DNA of 64,000 nucleotides, from assembly GCF_029968015.1 (NCBI RefSeq), contig NZ_JASCIS010000034.1, forward strand, positions 22,144-86,143, read 5' to 3'. The stretch comes from Streptomyces luteolus. GTDB taxonomy: Bacteria; Actinomycetota; Actinomycetes; Streptomycetales; Streptomycetaceae. This document shows, in pieces, positions 50,781 to 58,575 of the stretch; position 1 is the first letter of the stretch; every line of letters begins with the position of its first letter. The notes beneath the pieces were generated by a model. That model did not search any database. It worked only from the letters and a program-made list of their open reading frames with translations, and was not told where the DNA came from. A program made the position numbers and the translations under genes.

Positions 50781-51629
50781 GTGAGCAATCGAGCACAGGC
50801 GACACGAGAGGCGCTGGGCGCCAGGCTGCGTGGGTTCCGCAAGGACGCGGGATTCAGCAGCGGCAAGGCTTTCGCCGAGGCCACCGGCTGGCACGAATCC
50901 AAGGTCTCTCGCATCGAGACGGGCAAGCAGAACGCGAGCGAGGGCGACCTCCGCGTCTGGTGCGCTCTGACCGGGCGCGAGGGCGCCCTCGACGACCTCA
51001 TCGCGACACTCCGCCACATCGACGAGCTGTGGTTGGAGTGGCGCCGGCAGCTCCAAGGGGGTGCCGAGAAGCGCCAGAAGAAGTCCCTGTCGCTCTACAG
51101 ACGAACCAAGGTCTTCCGAATATGGGAGCCGAACGTCATCTGGGGCACCATCCAGACCGCTGCCTACGCCGAGGCAATCTTCCAGGAAGCAGCCGACCTG
51201 TACGGAACGCCGGCAGACACGGAAGCCGCCGTGGCGAAGCGACTTGAGCGCCAGGGGTACCTGTCAGCGGGGGACCGGATTTTCAACGTGGTCCTCGGTG
51301 AGCAGGCTCTCTACTCGAACCATGGTGGGGCGGGGGTGATGCGAGGAGCACTCGACCGGCTGATGAACGTGATGTCGCTCCCGAGACTGAGCCTCGGCAT
51401 CGTCCCCCGTGATGCGCAGCTCGGAATCTGGGTCGGACACGGCTTCTCCATGTTCGACGACAAGCTCGTCATGGTGGAGACCTACTCTGCGGAGATGTCC
51501 ATCACGGCGCCGGGCGAAATCGAGACGTACATGAAGGCATTTGAGCTGCACCGGCAGCTCGCGGTGTACGGCCGACCCGCCAGAGAGCTGGTCCAGGCGG
51601 CGTTTGACCATTTCAACCGACGGGAGTGA
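50781..51629 (+). CDS. XRE HTH regulator with DUF5753 domain (Scr1-type)
   Basis: 282 aa from GTG 50781. N-terminal helix-turn-helix LGARLRGFRKDAGFSSGKAFAEATGWHESKVSRIETGKQ, then the DUF5753 region (LYRRTKVFRIWEPNVIWGTIQTAAYAEAI...LGIVPRDAQLGIWVGHGFSMFD...VYGRPARELVQAAFDHF). These regulators pair with DUF397 proteins and are expanded in Streptomyces; the Scr1/Scr2 pair affects development and antibiotic production. Confidence 0.92.
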   Translation: MSNRAQATREALGARLRGFRKDAGFSSGKAFAEATGWHESKVSRIETGKQNASEGDLRVWCALTGREGALDDLIATLRHIDELWLEWRRQLQGGAEKRQKKSLSLYRRTKVFRIWEPNVIWGTIQTAAYAEAIFQEAADLYGTPADTEAAVAKRLERQGYLSAGDRIFNVVLGEQALYSNHGGAGVMRGALDRLMNVMSLPRLSLGIVPRDAQLGIWVGHGFSMFDDKLVMVETYSAEMSITAPGEIETYMKAFELHRQLAVYGRPARELVQAAFDHFNRRE

Positions 51630-51634
51630 GGGCA

Positions 51635-51835
51635 ATGGCGGAGGAGCCGAATTGGCGCACCAGCTCCTACACCACCCATGAAAGCTGCGTCGAAGTCGCC
51701 GACAACGACCCGTACCTGGTCCGCATCCGCGACACGAAGGCACGCACGCTCGGCGAGGTGACCGTCCAGCCCGTCGCGTGGAAGGCGTTCGTTGACTTCT
51801 GCAAGGCGGCGCTGGGCTTGCTACCTCAGCGATGA
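51635..51835 (+). CDS. DUF397 protein (66 aa)
   Basis: ATG 51635, 5 bp after the XRE gene. WRTSSYTTHESCVEVADNDPYLVRIRDTKARTLGEVTVQPVAWKAFVDFCK is the canonical DUF397 pattern. Presumed small partner of the DUF5753 regulator. Confidence 0.9.
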   Translation: MAEEPNWRTSSYTTHESCVEVADNDPYLVRIRDTKARTLGEVTVQPVAWKAFVDFCKAALGLLPQR

Positions 51836-52042
51836 GGACTGGTCGAGGAGGGCGGGAGCCGCGGAGGAATTCAAGACAGCCGGCCGTGGTGTGAAATGCC
51901 TGGTAAAAGGGCCGTTGTGCGTGAGCGGATGTGCTGTCAAGGTGCGTCACCGCCTGGACCACGCGGCATTCCCAGCACTGTCTGACCTGGCAGTCCTGGA
52001 CAGACAGGGACCGCCGGGATCTCACCGGACGAGCCTCTCCAC

Positions 52043-52159
52043 GACTTTTAATCCATTGGTTGTGGGTTCGAGTCCCACACGGCCTACGACGCGAGGGTCT
52101 ACGGAAACCCCGTCTGACCTGCTGAGAAGCGCCCGGCTCCACTTCGGTGGGGGCGGGCG
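52043..52159 (+). repeat. tRNA-Lys attachment-site scar inside the island
   Basis: 117 bp match 2828-2712 (minus) with one mismatch: 3' part of tRNA-Lys(TTT) from GACTTTTAATCC through the acceptor end, the downstream spacer and the GC-rich hairpin. It starts at the anticodon arm, exactly where tRNA integrases usually cut. There is no 5' half, so it is not a tRNA gene. Confidence 0.9.
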
Positions 52160-52230
52160 ATTCTTTGTTTCGCGGTGCTTGCGATGCGGCAGCCGACCTC
52201 TCAATTGCGCTCTTGTGAAACGAATTTGGC

Positions 52231-52259
52231 GGTCATGCGGTCATGCGGTCATGCGGTCA
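52231..52259. repeat. 8-bp tandem repeat GGTCATGC
   Basis: Three and a half units upstream of the TauE/SafE gene; no evident role. Confidence 0.8.
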
Positions 52260-52373
52260 CGAGAACGGAGGGACGGACATCGGCGTGGGTGGAGGTCTGG
52301 ACAAAGCCTCATCGGATTCTCGGTGTCTTCCTGCCGTAGCAGGCAGGTACGTCCCTTCGCGATGATGCCCCGC

Positions 52374-53189
52374 ATGACCCCTGACCAGAGCCTCACCACT
52401 CGTCGGCCCACGTACTCGGCACCCGTGGTGTCCGGTGCAGGAGCGGCGATCGGCGTGCTGGGCGGGATGATCGGGCTGGGCGGCGCGGAGTTCCGCCTGC
52501 CCCTGCTGATCGGCCTCTTCGGTTTCGCCGCGCTGTCGGCCGTCATCCTGAACAAGGCGATGAGTCTGGTCGTGGTCCTGGTCGCGCTGCCCGCCCGGCT
52601 TGCGGCGGTCCGGGCCGCCGAGGTGGCCGCACGCTGGCCGGTCGCGGTCAACCTGCTGGCGGGCAGCTTGCTCGGTGCCTGGGCGGGAGCGAGCTGGGCT
52701 GTGCGTATGCGCAGCGCGACCTTGTACAAGGTGCTGGCGGTGCTGATGGTGCTCATGGCGGCCGCCCTGGTCGTCACCCACACCACCACCCTGGACACGC
52801 TCGCGCTGCCTCTCTGGGCGCAGGTGCCGTGCGGCGTGGCGGCCGGCTTCGGTATCGGGGTGGTCGCGGCGATCATGGGCGTGGCCGGCGGTGAACTGCT
52901 GATCCCGACGATCGTGTTGCTGTTCGGGGAGGACATCAAGACTGCCGGGAGTCTCTCCCTGCTGGTCTCCCTGCCGACGATGCTGGTCGCGTTCGCCCGC
53001 TACAGCCGGGACGGCAGCTTCGCCGTCCTCGGCGCGAACCTCCGCTTCACTCTGGTCATGGCCACGGGCTCCATCGCCGGCTCGGTCCTGGGTGGACTAC
53101 TCCTGGGCGTGTTCCCGGACTTGGTCCTCATCCCCCTGCTGGCGGTGATCCTGCTCGTCTCCGCCGTCAAGCTCGGCCGCCACGACTGA
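52374..53189 (+). CDS. TauE/SafE-family membrane exporter
   Basis: 271 aa from ATG 52374 (52362 possible). Seven to eight hydrophobic helices in two repeats with the family glycines GVLGGMIGLGGAEFRLPLLIG and GIGVVAAIMGVAGGELLIPTIVL. These permeases export sulfite, sulfoacetate or thio-compounds. In this resistance island it may export a sulfur compound or arsenical; only context supports that. Its 3' end overlaps the convergent MFS gene by 23 bp. Confidence 0.88.
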   Translation: MTPDQSLTTRRPTYSAPVVSGAGAAIGVLGGMIGLGGAEFRLPLLIGLFGFAALSAVILNKAMSLVVVLVALPARLAAVRAAEVAARWPVAVNLLAGSLLGAWAGASWAVRMRSATLYKVLAVLMVLMAAALVVTHTTTLDTLALPLWAQVPCGVAAGFGIGVVAAIMGVAGGELLIPTIVLLFGEDIKTAGSLSLLVSLPTMLVAFARYSRDGSFAVLGANLRFTLVMATGSIAGSVLGGLLLGVFPDLVLIPLLAVILLVSAVKLGRHD

Positions 53190-54453
53190 TGAGCCGACAG
53201 GTGGCCGGTCCCGTATCGCTGCCCGGCCCCGGGAGGCGTCTTTGCGGTGAGGCCCCCAGAGCGACGGTTCCGGCCAGCACAGACAGCACGGCGAGCACAC
53301 CGAACAGTGCGGGATAGCCGCCCAACGGCACGGCAAGGGCGACGCCCGCGAATGGAGCCAGGGCCGACGCCGTGGTGGTGGGTGCGGCGAGCAGGCCGGA
53401 GAGGCGGCCGTAGTGGGTGGTGCCCCAGCGGTCGGTGACGGCGGTGGCCTGGAGCAGGGTGAGGTTGCCGCGGACCGTGCCCGCGAGGACGGACAACGAG
53501 ATCAACAGCCCGTACGGGCCTGGTGTGAAGGCCAACACGGCGGTGGTGAGGCCGCCGAGTGCGATGAGGGCCGTGGTGCTCGCGGTGGTGCCGGCGTGGC
53601 GGGCGAGTCCTGCGTACAGGGTGCGACCGAGGGTCTGCCCGGCGCCGCCGAGGCCCAGGGTCCAAGCAGCTTGGGCGGTCGTGTATCCGCGTTCGAGCAG
53701 CAACGGTACGAGTGCGATGACGACGGCGCTCATGGCGAACGCGGAGAGCGTGAGGGCGACCGCGAGGAGCAGGAACTGGCGGCTGCGGGCGGCTCGTTGA
53801 GCACTCCGACCAGTCTCAGTGGCGGCGGGCGGAGCTTGCGGCCAGGGGGCCTTCAGCGCGAGGGCGTGCGCCGGGATGGTCACGGCGGCGAGGATCGCGG
53901 CGAGTACGAGATAGGTGGCGCGCCACGACAGATGGTCGGCGAGCACGGCCGTCAGGGGCGCGAAGACGGTCGAGGCCAGGCCACCGGCGAGGGTGACGAT
54001 CGTGAGAGCGCGTACGTGGTCAGGGGCCCACCAGCGTGTGAGCGCGGCGAAGGCCGGGTGATAGAAGATCGACGCCATGGCGAGCCCGGCCAGCAGCCAA
54101 CCCGCCACGAAGACAGGCAGGTTGGGAGCGGTGGCCACGACGGCCAGGCTCGCCGTGCCGGTGACCGAACCCGTGGTCATGACGGTGCGTGGCCCGCGGT
54201 GGTCGAGGATGCGGCCGACCCGGATTCCCGCGACGGCGGAGACGAGGAGAGCGGCGGAGAACGCGGCCGTCGTGGCACCCGCCGGCCAGCCGGTGTCGGT
54301 GGTGATCTGAGGGTTCAGGACCGGGAACGCGTAGTAGACGACGCCCCAGCCGGTGATCTGCGTCAGGCACAGGGCGGGTAGCGCCGCGCGGGGCCGTGAC
54401 CGGTGTGCAGTGCTGGTCGCGGCCCCGCTGGGGCGGGTGTCGACGCCGGTCAT
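53167..54453 (-). CDS. MFS transporter in arsenic block
   Basis: 428 aa, 12 helices (e.g. GVVYYAFPVLNP, RQFLLLAVALTLSAFAMSAVVIALVPLLL). GRILDHRGPRTVM is the motif-A loop. It overlaps the preceding flavoprotein stop by 4 bp (54450-54453), so the two act together. It resembles ArsJ-like or OFA-type exporters by context, but no GAPDH gene accompanies it, so an arsenical-phosphoglycerate pump is not supported. Confidence 0.87.
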   Translation of the reverse strand: MTGVDTRPSGAATSTAHRSRPRAALPALCLTQITGWGVVYYAFPVLNPQITTDTGWPAGATTAAFSAALLVSAVAGIRVGRILDHRGPRTVMTTGSVTGTASLAVVATAPNLPVFVAGWLLAGLAMASIFYHPAFAALTRWWAPDHVRALTIVTLAGGLASTVFAPLTAVLADHLSWRATYLVLAAILAAVTIPAHALALKAPWPQAPPAATETGRSAQRAARSRQFLLLAVALTLSAFAMSAVVIALVPLLLERGYTTAQAAWTLGLGGAGQTLGRTLYAGLARHAGTTASTTALIALGGLTTAVLAFTPGPYGLLISLSVLAGTVRGNLTLLQATAVTDRWGTTHYGRLSGLLAAPTTTASALAPFAGVALAVPLGGYPALFGVLAVLSVLAGTVALGASPQRRLPGPGSDTGPATCRLISRGGRA

Positions 54454-55871
54454 GAGCCGCAGCAGCCTCCAGCGGCTGTCGTCTCACCAGTGGTCGCCGC
54501 CGGAGCGCCGATCTCGACGAGGGCGGGGGCAGGTGCGCAGCAGCCCCCGGCAGCGGCTTCGGCTTCGGCTTCGGTCTCGGGGGTGCTGAGAAGTCCGCCG
54601 CCCTTGCACACGCCGGTCTCGGGCAGGGTGAGCTCGACGCGGTCGGCCGAGTCCAGGTCACCGGCGAGCGCGGCGACCACGGAGCGGACCTGTTCGTACC
54701 CGGTGAGGGCGAGGAAGGTCGGGGCGCGGCCGTACGACTTCATGCCGACGAGGTAGACGCCCTGCTCGGGGTGGGACAGCTCGCGGTGGCCGTGCGGGTA
54801 GACCGTGCCGCAGGAGTGCTGGTTGGGGTCGATGAGCGGGGCGAGTTCGATCGGGGCCTGGAGGCGTACGTCGAGGTCGAGGCGGACCTCGGACAGGAAG
54901 GAGAGGTCGGGGCGGAAGCCGGTCAGGACGATGGCTTCGTCAACCGGTTCGAGACGCTGCCCGTCCTCGCCCACCAGGACCAGGCGTCCATCGCCATCGC
55001 GTTCGACGGCATCGGTGCGGAAGCCAGTGACGGCCTCGGCGTAGCCCTGGTCGACCGCCGCCTTGGCGGCGAGGCCGAGCGCGCCACGGGCGGGCAACTG
55101 GTCGGCCTCGCCGCCGCCGAAGGTGGAGCCGGAGATGCCGCGACGCAGGACCCATACGGCCTTCGTGCCGATGCCGTCGTCGGACTGCGCGAGGTCGGCC
55201 AGCTGGGCGAGGGCCGTGAACGCAGAGGCGCCGGATCCGACGACGGCGGTGTGCTTGCCCGCATAACGGGCCCGTACGGACGGGTCGTTGAGGTCGGGGA
55301 CGCGGTAGGTGATGCGGTCGGCGGCGGCGCGCTCGCCGAGTGCGGGCAGTCCGCTCGCGCCGGCGGGGCCGGGGATGGTCCAGGTGCCGGACGCGTCGAT
55401 CACCGCGCGGGCGTGGAGGCGCTCCTCGTGGCCGTCGACGGTGCGGAGGTGCACGACGAAGGGCTGGTCCTCGCGGTCGGTGTCGACTACGCGGTCGCGC
55501 CCGGCGCGGGAGACGCCGGTGACGGTGGTGCCGAAGCGGACGCGGTCGCCGAGGACGTCCGCGAGGGGCTGGAGGTACTGCTCCGCCCAGTCGCCGCCGG
55601 TCGGGTAAGCGGCCCCGTCAGGGCGGGTCCAGCCGGTGGGGGCGAGCAGCTTCTCGGCGGCCTCGTCGGTGACCTCGGCCCAGGGCGAGAAAAGCCGTAC
55701 GTGCGCCCACTCGCGCACGGCCGCCCCGGCGGACGATCCGCCCTCCAGGACCAGCGGCTCCAGGCCGCGCTCGATCAGGTGGGCGGCGGCGGCCAGCCCG
55801 ATGGGGCCTGCTCCGACGACCACGACGGGGAGAGCGGGGGCGGTGGGCACGTGGTGGGTGGGCGCAGTCAC
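54450..55871 (-). CDS. FAD/NAD(P)-binding oxidoreductase with Cys-rich tail
   Basis: 473 aa from GTG 55871 (AGGAG upstream). FAD Rossmann VVVVGAGPIGLAAAAHLIERGLEPLVLE, second NAD(P) site TAVVGSGASAFTALAQLADL, ATG-like motif VLTGFRPD. The last ~45 residues carry VCKGGG, GGCC and a terminal GGCCGS: two CC pairs that could bind As(III) or another soft metal. Related flavoproteins occur in actinobacterial ars clusters. Divergent from a second flavoprotein gene; the gap holds TTCGA-N5-GTCRA sites. Confidence 0.85.
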   Translation of the reverse strand: MTAPTHHVPTAPALPVVVVGAGPIGLAAAAHLIERGLEPLVLEGGSSAGAAVREWAHVRLFSPWAEVTDEAAEKLLAPTGWTRPDGAAYPTGGDWAEQYLQPLADVLGDRVRFGTTVTGVSRAGRDRVVDTDREDQPFVVHLRTVDGHEERLHARAVIDASGTWTIPGPAGASGLPALGERAAADRITYRVPDLNDPSVRARYAGKHTAVVGSGASAFTALAQLADLAQSDDGIGTKAVWVLRRGISGSTFGGGEADQLPARGALGLAAKAAVDQGYAEAVTGFRTDAVERDGDGRLVLVGEDGQRLEPVDEAIVLTGFRPDLSFLSEVRLDLDVRLQAPIELAPLIDPNQHSCGTVYPHGHRELSHPEQGVYLVGMKSYGRAPTFLALTGYEQVRSVVAALAGDLDSADRVELTLPETGVCKGGGLLSTPETEAEAEAAAGGCCAPAPALVEIGAPAATTGETTAAGGCCGS

Positions 55872-55906
55872 GACGACTCCTCTGGTCCCTGTATCGACAA
55901 TCCTGT

Positions 55907-55964
55907 TTCGACATCTGTCGATGGCTTGCGCTGCCAGCATCCCACCTGTTTCGATAAGCGTCAA
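55907..55964. promoter_or_regulatory. Two candidate ArsR operator sites in the divergent gap
   Basis: TTCGA-N5-GTCGA at 55907-55921 and TTCGA-N5-GTCAACATAG at 55950-55969 share the pattern TCGA-N6-TCRA. The same TTCGA-N5-GTCAACATAG sits directly before the arsR gene at 57101-57120. Most likely sites of that ArsR. Confidence 0.65.
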
Positions 55965-55997
55965 CATAGGCGTTCATCGAAGCAAGGAGTATGGACC

Positions 55998-57071
55998 ATG
56001 GAGTACGTCGATGTCGCGGTCATCGGGGGAGGCCAGTCAGGGCTTGCTGCCGCGCACGTACTGCGCGGGCGCGGGCTGGAGCCGGTTGTCCTGGAGGCGT
56101 CGGCCGAGGCGACCGGCTCGTGGCCTGACTACTACGACAGCCTCACGCTGTTCTCGCCCGCCCGATTCAGTGCATTGCCCGACCTGGAGTTCGGCGGCGA
56201 CGGCGACCGCTACCCGCACCGGGACGAGGTCGTCGAGTACCTTGCCCGTTACGCCCACCGCTTGGATGCGGAGATCCGCACCCGCACTCGCGTGGAATCC
56301 GTGGAGCGCGATGGGGCTGGGTTCGTGCTGCGTACGGACGACGGCTGCACTCTCGGGGCGGCCGGGATCGTCGCCGCCACCGGAGCCTTCGGTAATCCGC
56401 TGCGGCCTGAGCTTCCCGGTCGGCAGGGTTTCACTGGCGAGGTGCTGCACGTTGCCGACTACCGCGACCCCGCCCCGTACGCGGGCAAGCGTGTCGTGGT
56501 CGTCGGGGGCGGCAACTCAGCCGTCCAGGTCGGCCACGAGCTCGCCGAGTCCGCCACAGTCACCCTGACCAGCAGGAGCCCGGTTCAGTTCCTGCCGCAG
56601 ATACGCGACGGCAGGGACCTGCACCACTGGCTGACGTCGACCGGCTTCGACCAGCTGCCGCCGGAGTGGCTGATCCATTACGTCGGCGGCACCCTCGTCC
56701 TGGACACCGGCCGCTACCGCGAAGCCCTGGAGTCGGGCCGACTGCCCCGCCGACCGATGTTCACCGCCATGGACGGCGACGAGGTCGTGTGGTCCGACGG
56801 CAGTCGCGAGCGGGCTGACGTCGTCCTGCTCGCCACCGGATACCGGCCCCAGCTCGACTACCTGGCCAAGCTCGGCGCCCTCGACGAGAACGGTCTGCCC
56901 CTGCACAGTGGCGGCATTTCCGCCACCCACCCCGGGCTCGTCTACCTGGGCCTCGAATTCCAGCGCTCCTTCGCCTCCAACACCCTGCGTGGGGTGGCGC
57001 GCGATGCGGAGTACGTGGCGGATGCGCTGGTCGCGCACGTCCGCGAGGCTCCGGCCGCCGCCGGCCTCTGA
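55998..57071 (+). CDS. Flavin-dependent monooxygenase (ArsO-like)
   Basis: 357 aa, ATG 55998 with AAGGAGT. FAD motif VAVIGGGQSGLAAAHVLRGRGLEPVVLE, substrate face WPDYYDSLTLFSPARFSALPD, NADPH motif VVVVGGGNSAVQVGHELAE, LLATGYRP. Same architecture as the flavoprotein at 57511, about 40-50% similar by eye. Shares the operator gap with the Cys-tail flavoprotein; followed 53 bp later by arsR. Confidence 0.88.
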   Translation: MEYVDVAVIGGGQSGLAAAHVLRGRGLEPVVLEASAEATGSWPDYYDSLTLFSPARFSALPDLEFGGDGDRYPHRDEVVEYLARYAHRLDAEIRTRTRVESVERDGAGFVLRTDDGCTLGAAGIVAATGAFGNPLRPELPGRQGFTGEVLHVADYRDPAPYAGKRVVVVGGGNSAVQVGHELAESATVTLTSRSPVQFLPQIRDGRDLHHWLTSTGFDQLPPEWLIHYVGGTLVLDTGRYREALESGRLPRRPMFTAMDGDEVVWSDGSRERADVVLLATGYRPQLDYLAKLGALDENGLPLHSGGISATHPGLVYLGLEFQRSFASNTLRGVARDAEYVADALVAHVREAPAAAGL

Positions 57072-57100
57072 ACCCGGGTATACAGCCCCTCGCCCACTGA

Positions 57101-57120
57101 TTCGACGTGTGTCAACATAG
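57101..57120 (+). promoter_or_regulatory. ArsR operator directly before arsR
   Basis: TTCGA-N5-GTCAACATAG ends 4 nt before the ATG at 57125; identical core to the site at 55950. Confidence 0.65.
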
Positions 57121-57124
57121 ATGC

Positions 57125-57499
57125 ATGTCGAACACCAAGGTGCTGCCGCTGCTGGAACCGGATACGGAGTCGGGGCCGGAGTCGGTGGCGCCGTGCTGCC
57201 CGCCGCTCACCGAGAGGCCATTCACCGCCGAAGAGGCGGAGCTCACGGCGCGGATGTTCAAGGCGCTCGGCGATCCGGTGCGCCTGCGGCTGTTCTCGGC
57301 GGTCGCCTCGCACGCGGGAGGGGAGGCGTGCGTCTGCGACATCTCCGATGTCGGCGTCTCCCAGCCGACAGTCTCGCACCACCTGAAGAAGCTCAAAGAG
57401 GCTGGCCTGCTGACCTCCGAGCGGCGAGGGACTTGGGTGTACTACAGCGTCGAGCCGTCGGCGCTCGCCTCGATGGGACGGCTGCTCACCTCGGAGTGA
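57125..57499 (+). CDS. arsR: ArsR-family arsenic-sensing repressor
   Basis: 124 aa from ATG 57125 (ORF could extend to 57107 but the operator lies there). HTH RMFKALGDPVRLRLFSAV...VSQPTVSHHLKKLKEAGLLTSERRG. The As(III) site is CVCD (Cys69, Cys71 in GEACVCDIS), as in classical ArsR; an extra CC pair (24-25) near the N-terminus may also bind. Probably represses itself and the divergent flavoprotein/MFS genes. Confidence 0.95.
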   Translation: MSNTKVLPLLEPDTESGPESVAPCCPPLTERPFTAEEAELTARMFKALGDPVRLRLFSAVASHAGGEACVCDISDVGVSQPTVSHHLKKLKEAGLLTSERRGTWVYYSVEPSALASMGRLLTSE

Positions 57500-57510
57500 C
57501 CTTCGTGCCG

Positions 57511-58575
57511 CTAGCCGGACGCGAGCAGTCCGGCAACCTCACGGGCCGCGTCACGGGCCGGGCGGCCAACGCCGATGAGCGTGGCGGAGGCCGGCCCGGT
57601 CCAGTCGCCGTAGCCCAGCAGGTGCAGACGCGGTTCGCCGAGCGCGCGGGTGCCTTCAGTGGGGATGTGTCCGCGCGCGCCGCGCAGCCCGAGGGGCGCG
57701 AGGTGGGAGAGCGCGGGACGGAAGCCGGTGCACCAGATGACGGCGTCGGCCTCGGCACGGGTGCCGTCGGACCAAACGACACCGTCACGGTCGAGGCGTA
57801 CGAACATGGGCGACGCCTTCAACAGCCCGGCGTCCCGCGCTTCCCGCACTGGAGGCACGGCCACGATGTCGCCCAGCGCGGCGACGCCGCCGGTGTCCGC
57901 ACGGCCTGCTTCCAGCGCTTGTCGGCGGGCGGTGGCCGCGTCGAAGAGCGCCCGGCCGTCGATGTCGTCGGGCAGGTAGCGGGGCGGCCGCTGGATGGCC
58001 CAGGTCAGGTCGGTGTCGTACGCGAGGTCCGCGGCGATCTGAGCGCCGGAGTTGCCGCCGCCCACGACTACGACGCGCTGACCGGCGAAGTCGGACGGGC
58101 TGCGGTACTCGGCGGTGTGCAGCTGGCGGCCCTCGAAGTGGCCGCGCCCTGGGAGCGCGGGGATGAACGGACGCCACCAGGTGCCGGTCGCGCTGATCAC
58201 CGCGCGGGCGGTCCAGTGGCCCGCGTCGGTCTCGACGCGCAGCTGTTCGCCGTCCCGGTGGACGCCGAGGACGCGTACCGGCCGCTGGACCGGCAGCTCG
58301 TAGCGCTTCTCGTACTCCCGCAGGTAGGAGACGACATGCGCTGCGTCGGGGTACGTCTCGCCCGGTTGTCCCGGCATCGGGCGGCCCGGCAGGGACGAGA
58401 AGGCCGCCGGGGAGAAGAGGTGGAGCGAGTCCCAGGCGTGCTGCCAGGCGCCGCCCGGCGTGGACTGGCCGTCGAGCACGACGAAGTCCACACCGAGGCG
58501 GCGCAGGTGGTAGGCGGCGGCGAGACCTGCCTGGCCGCCGCCCACGATCACCACATCGGTCCGCTGCACGGTCAT
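57511..58575 (-). CDS. arsO: Flavin-binding monooxygenase ArsO
   Basis: 354 aa: VVIVGGGQAGLAAAYHLRRLG (FAD), WQHAWDSLHLFSPAAFSSLPG, VVVVGGGNSGAQIAADLAY (NADPH), WCTGFRP. ArsO was described in the Streptomyces FR-008 plasmid ars cluster with Acr3, ArsC and ArsT, the same set as here. Its start overlaps the acr3 stop by 4 bp. Substrate (arsenite, organic arsenical, or sulfur compound) is unresolved. Confidence 0.88.
   Translation of the reverse strand: MTVQRTDVVIVGGGQAGLAAAYHLRRLGVDFVVLDGQSTPGGAWQHAWDSLHLFSPAAFSSLPGRPMPGQPGETYPDAAHVVSYLREYEKRYELPVQRPVRVLGVHRDGEQLRVETDAGHWTARAVISATGTWWRPFIPALPGRGHFEGRQLHTAEYRSPSDFAGQRVVVVGGGNSGAQIAADLAYDTDLTWAIQRPPRYLPDDIDGRALFDAATARRQALEAGRADTGGVAALGDIVAVPPVREARDAGLLKASPMFVRLDRDGVVWSDGTRAEADAVIWCTGFRPALSHLAPLGLRGARGHIPTEGTRALGEPRLHLLGYGDWTGPASATLIGVGRPARDAAREVAGLLASG

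Noticed and set aside
52043..52086. Second tRNA-Lys gene
   Set aside because: Only the sequence from the anticodon loop onward is present.
53167..54453. ArsJ (arseno-phosphoglycerate exporter)
   Set aside because: No glyceraldehyde-3-phosphate dehydrogenase gene in the block, and the partner is a flavoprotein, so I only call it MFS.
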